Source: Siphonodentalium dalli
Lineage: Eukaryota > Mollusca > Scaphopoda > Gadilida > Siphonodentaliidae
DNA: 64,000 nucleotides
Direction: 5' to 3'
NCBI GenBank assembly: GCA_032622095.1
Contig: CP136067.1
Location: 181,324,556-181,388,555 of the forward strand
The notes beneath the pieces were generated by a model. It did no database searches. It was not told the origin of the DNA and saw only the letters and a program-made list of their open reading frames with translations. A program made the translations under genes and the position numbers. This document shows, one piece after another, positions 62,049-64,000 of the stretch (within the stretch, counting starts at the first letter, position 1; each line of letters opens with the position of its first letter).

Positions 62049-62141
62049 TGCCATCAATATATATGCATCTGCTTTATATCATGGTATTATAGTAGAGAAA
62101 TACTGCCATGACATAAATCAGATGCATATATAGGGATGGCA
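62049..62141. repeat. Imperfect inverted repeat
   Basis: TGCCATCAATATATATGCAT at the left and ATGCATATATAGGGATGGCA at the right, about 40-bp arms. Confidence 0.75.
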
Positions 62142-62195
62142 CTTGTGGGCAGCTGAGCACATTACAAGCCTGTGCGTCCAGCAAAACATTCTAGA

Positions 62196-62346
62196 ACAGT
62201 TGTCTTCCTAAAGCTGACATAGGAAGCATTGCACCATCAAGGTGCCTCAAATATTGTGCCAGACATCTAGCCTGCCGTCACTAAATTCACCCTTTGAAGA
62301 CCTGTGCACTTTGATGGTCCTGTGTCAGCTTTAGGAAGGCGACTGT
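62196..62346. repeat. Imperfect inverted repeat
   Basis: ACAGTTGTCTTCCTAAAGCT and AGCTTTAGGAAGGCGACTGT are the outer arms; inner arms around CACCATCAAGGTGC also pair. Confidence 0.75.
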
Positions 62347-62431
62347 ATTAGAATGACACGGGGGGTTGTAGCATGCTCCACCCATACTGCCCTCTGGGGA
62401 GCTCATTCTGCAAATGTCTATCACCATATTT

Positions 62432-62871
62432 GTGACCCGCCATATCAAATCCAGTCGTAGTAAGTCGGGATTTTTTTACCCTGTGCCAATGCATTCTCTT
62501 ATATATGCGAGTCGACCATAGGTCGCCTCGCATATATAAGAGAATGCATTGGCCTAACAATTTTTTATCATTTTTTTTAAATAAATGTTTCTTACAATTT
62601 TTAAGACATAAAATAAAAAACATCCATTACCCTGCAGGGAGCCCCACACATATATAGAAGCATATTGAAGAGTGTCGTCTGCTCATGTTTGTCTGGGGCT
62701 CTGTATGGGTGAAATTATAAAATTGTTAAAGAATACAAGAAAAAATTATTAAAATTGTTAGGCCAATGCATTCTCTTATATATGCGAGGCGACCTATGCA
62801 TATATAAGAGAATGCATTGGCACAGGGTAAAAAAATCCCGACTTACGACTGGATTTGATATGGCGGGTCAC
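62432..62871. mobile_element. Element C2, copy b, with the hairpin cassette
   Basis: GTGACCCGCCATATCAAAT ends flanked by ATTT (62428-62431, 62872-62875). The left palindrome is complete; the right has lost its tip. Between them lies a segment absent from C1 (CCCTGCAGGGAGCCCCACAC) that is shared with the C2 copy at 32468. Confidence 0.85.
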
Positions 62872-63170
62872 ATTTGTGCACCAATTCACAGGGAACAACA
62901 CTGGCATAAGGATCTCCAGGGAAAGAACATCACTTATCGATCTGTGTAATACCGGTACATCTATGGAGGAAGCTATTTACAGAGAAGGGTACCAAAACTT
63001 GAAACAAATAAATTCTAAATGGCACAGCAGTTTCTACCATGCATATACGTGTACATCAGTTAGGACATGTAATGAGAATGTGGGGAGGAATTAAACTCCC
63101 CTGCTCTGGTATCACTATCTTATATAATATATATAATACCAGTTTGTTACTGTGGCTATTTTATGAATAT

Positions 63171-63379
63171 AGTAATGCCATAAATAATCGACTCCTTAAC
63201 CACAGCAGAATTATGGGTAAATTTTCAGGATTTAGTCGGAAATATAGCTTGTTGCTATTCATCGGAAAGCTCTCACAGAGCTTTCCAATGAATGGCAACA
63301 AGCAATGTTTCCGATTAAATCCTGAAAAGTTACCCATAATTTTGCTGTGGTTAAGTAGTCGATTATTTAGGGCATTACT
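63171..63379. mobile_element. Complete foldback MITE (AGTAATGCC ends)
   Basis: Arms of about 100 bp: AATAATCGACTCCTTAACCA at the left, TGGTTAAGTAGTCGATTATT at the right, meeting at GCTCTCACAGAGC. The TA-flanked ends suggest a mariner-like origin. A single-arm relative is at 26468. Confidence 0.85.
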
Positions 63380-63626
63380 GTACTTTATAATCATTAGGAC
63401 AGGTGTGAATGATCTGACAGATTGCATTATAAATTCAAAGTAAACTGCTACAAAGATCCATGATTTGTCTGATTTCACTATCTCTGCGACAAAGGAAATG
63501 CTGCCAATGTGTACTTGCTGCATGCAGCGCCTCTCATACATGTAAGCATAGAATTCTGGCCCAGATAACTTGCTTATTAATTAATTTTAAACAACATCTT
63601 TATATTATGGAACTATGAGGTGCTCT

Positions 63627-63857
63627 CAAGCCTTGAAATAGTGTGTCTGTCATTTGCAGAATGAGGTCCCCAGAGGGTGAATTTAGTGATGCATCACCAA
63701 TTCACCCTCTGGGAACCTCCTTCTGCTGAGGTGTAAGCAGAATGAGGTCCCCAGAGGGTGAATTTGGTGATGCTAGCCCGCTATGCGGGGTAGCATCACT
63801 AAATTCACCCTCTGGGGACCTCATTCTACAAATGACAGGCACACTATTTCAAGCTTG
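63627..63857. mobile_element. hAT-like double-hairpin MITE (family B), copy 3
   Basis: CAAGCCTTGAAATAGTGTGT to CACTATTTCAAGCTTG. The first hairpin has lost its tip (GATGCATCACC), the second is complete. Flanking octamers do not match, so the original duplication has decayed. Confidence 0.8.
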
Positions 63858-64000
63858 TATCAGAGCAGTATATTGCTTTATTTTATCCTAACTTTCAACC
63901 AATACATGGGCTGTTAAACCCCAAGATAGAAGCAAATGGTGATTTAATAACTCAATGATGCAAAATATATAAACATTTTAATAATCAAACGATATAAATA

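Overview
This window is nuclear DNA of an animal, most likely a bivalve mollusc and possibly a scallop or a relative. The reasons are spliced genes with GT-AG introns, very repeat-rich and AT-rich non-coding DNA, and many elements built like the oyster 'pearl' repeats (short terminal repeats, a core of about 160 bp tandem units, ACGG-type microsatellites). No bacterial or phage features were seen.

Two protein genes can be read completely. On the minus strand, 59286 down to 22095, is a CNOT11 orthologue (CCR4-NOT complex subunit 11): 12 coding exons, all GT-AG, adding to 1,368 bases (455 residues plus stop) spread over 37.2 kb. On the plus strand, 59701-60108, is BLOC1S2 (subunit 2 of BLOC-1/BORC), 135 residues in one uninterrupted exon. 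The two start codons face away from each other across 414 bp that carries a TATA-like box on each strand, so it is probably a shared bidirectional promoter.

Layout. 1-22000: no intact gene; one decayed non-LTR retrotransposon end (about 2311-2508), minisatellites (29 bp, 44 bp), pearl-like arrays, a cluster of AT-tailed elements at 11.6-16.7 kb, and several terminal-inverted-repeat elements, some nested. 22095-59286: CNOT11; its introns hold hAT-, piggyBac/Kolobok-, pogo- and Harbinger-type non-autonomous elements, four large tandem arrays (31, 18, 57 and about 163 bp units) and two long GC-tipped palindromes. 59287-59700: promoter region. 59701-60108: BLOC1S2. 60109-64000: more inverted-repeat elements, no further gene.

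The two genes work in unrelated processes (mRNA deadenylation and lysosome/organelle positioning); only the shared promoter links them. The most unusual features are (a) a pair of mutually inverted hairpins of about 68 bp that sits inside at least three elements with different terminal repeats; (b) a 37-copy, 57-bp minisatellite that appears to have grown from an internal segment of a hAT-like element, whose unexpanded form lies 20 kb away; (c) a mini pogo-like element keeping a fused 73-residue reading frame; and (d) an element insertion whose empty site survives in an inverted paralogous copy. All family assignments come from reading and memory; no database search was run.
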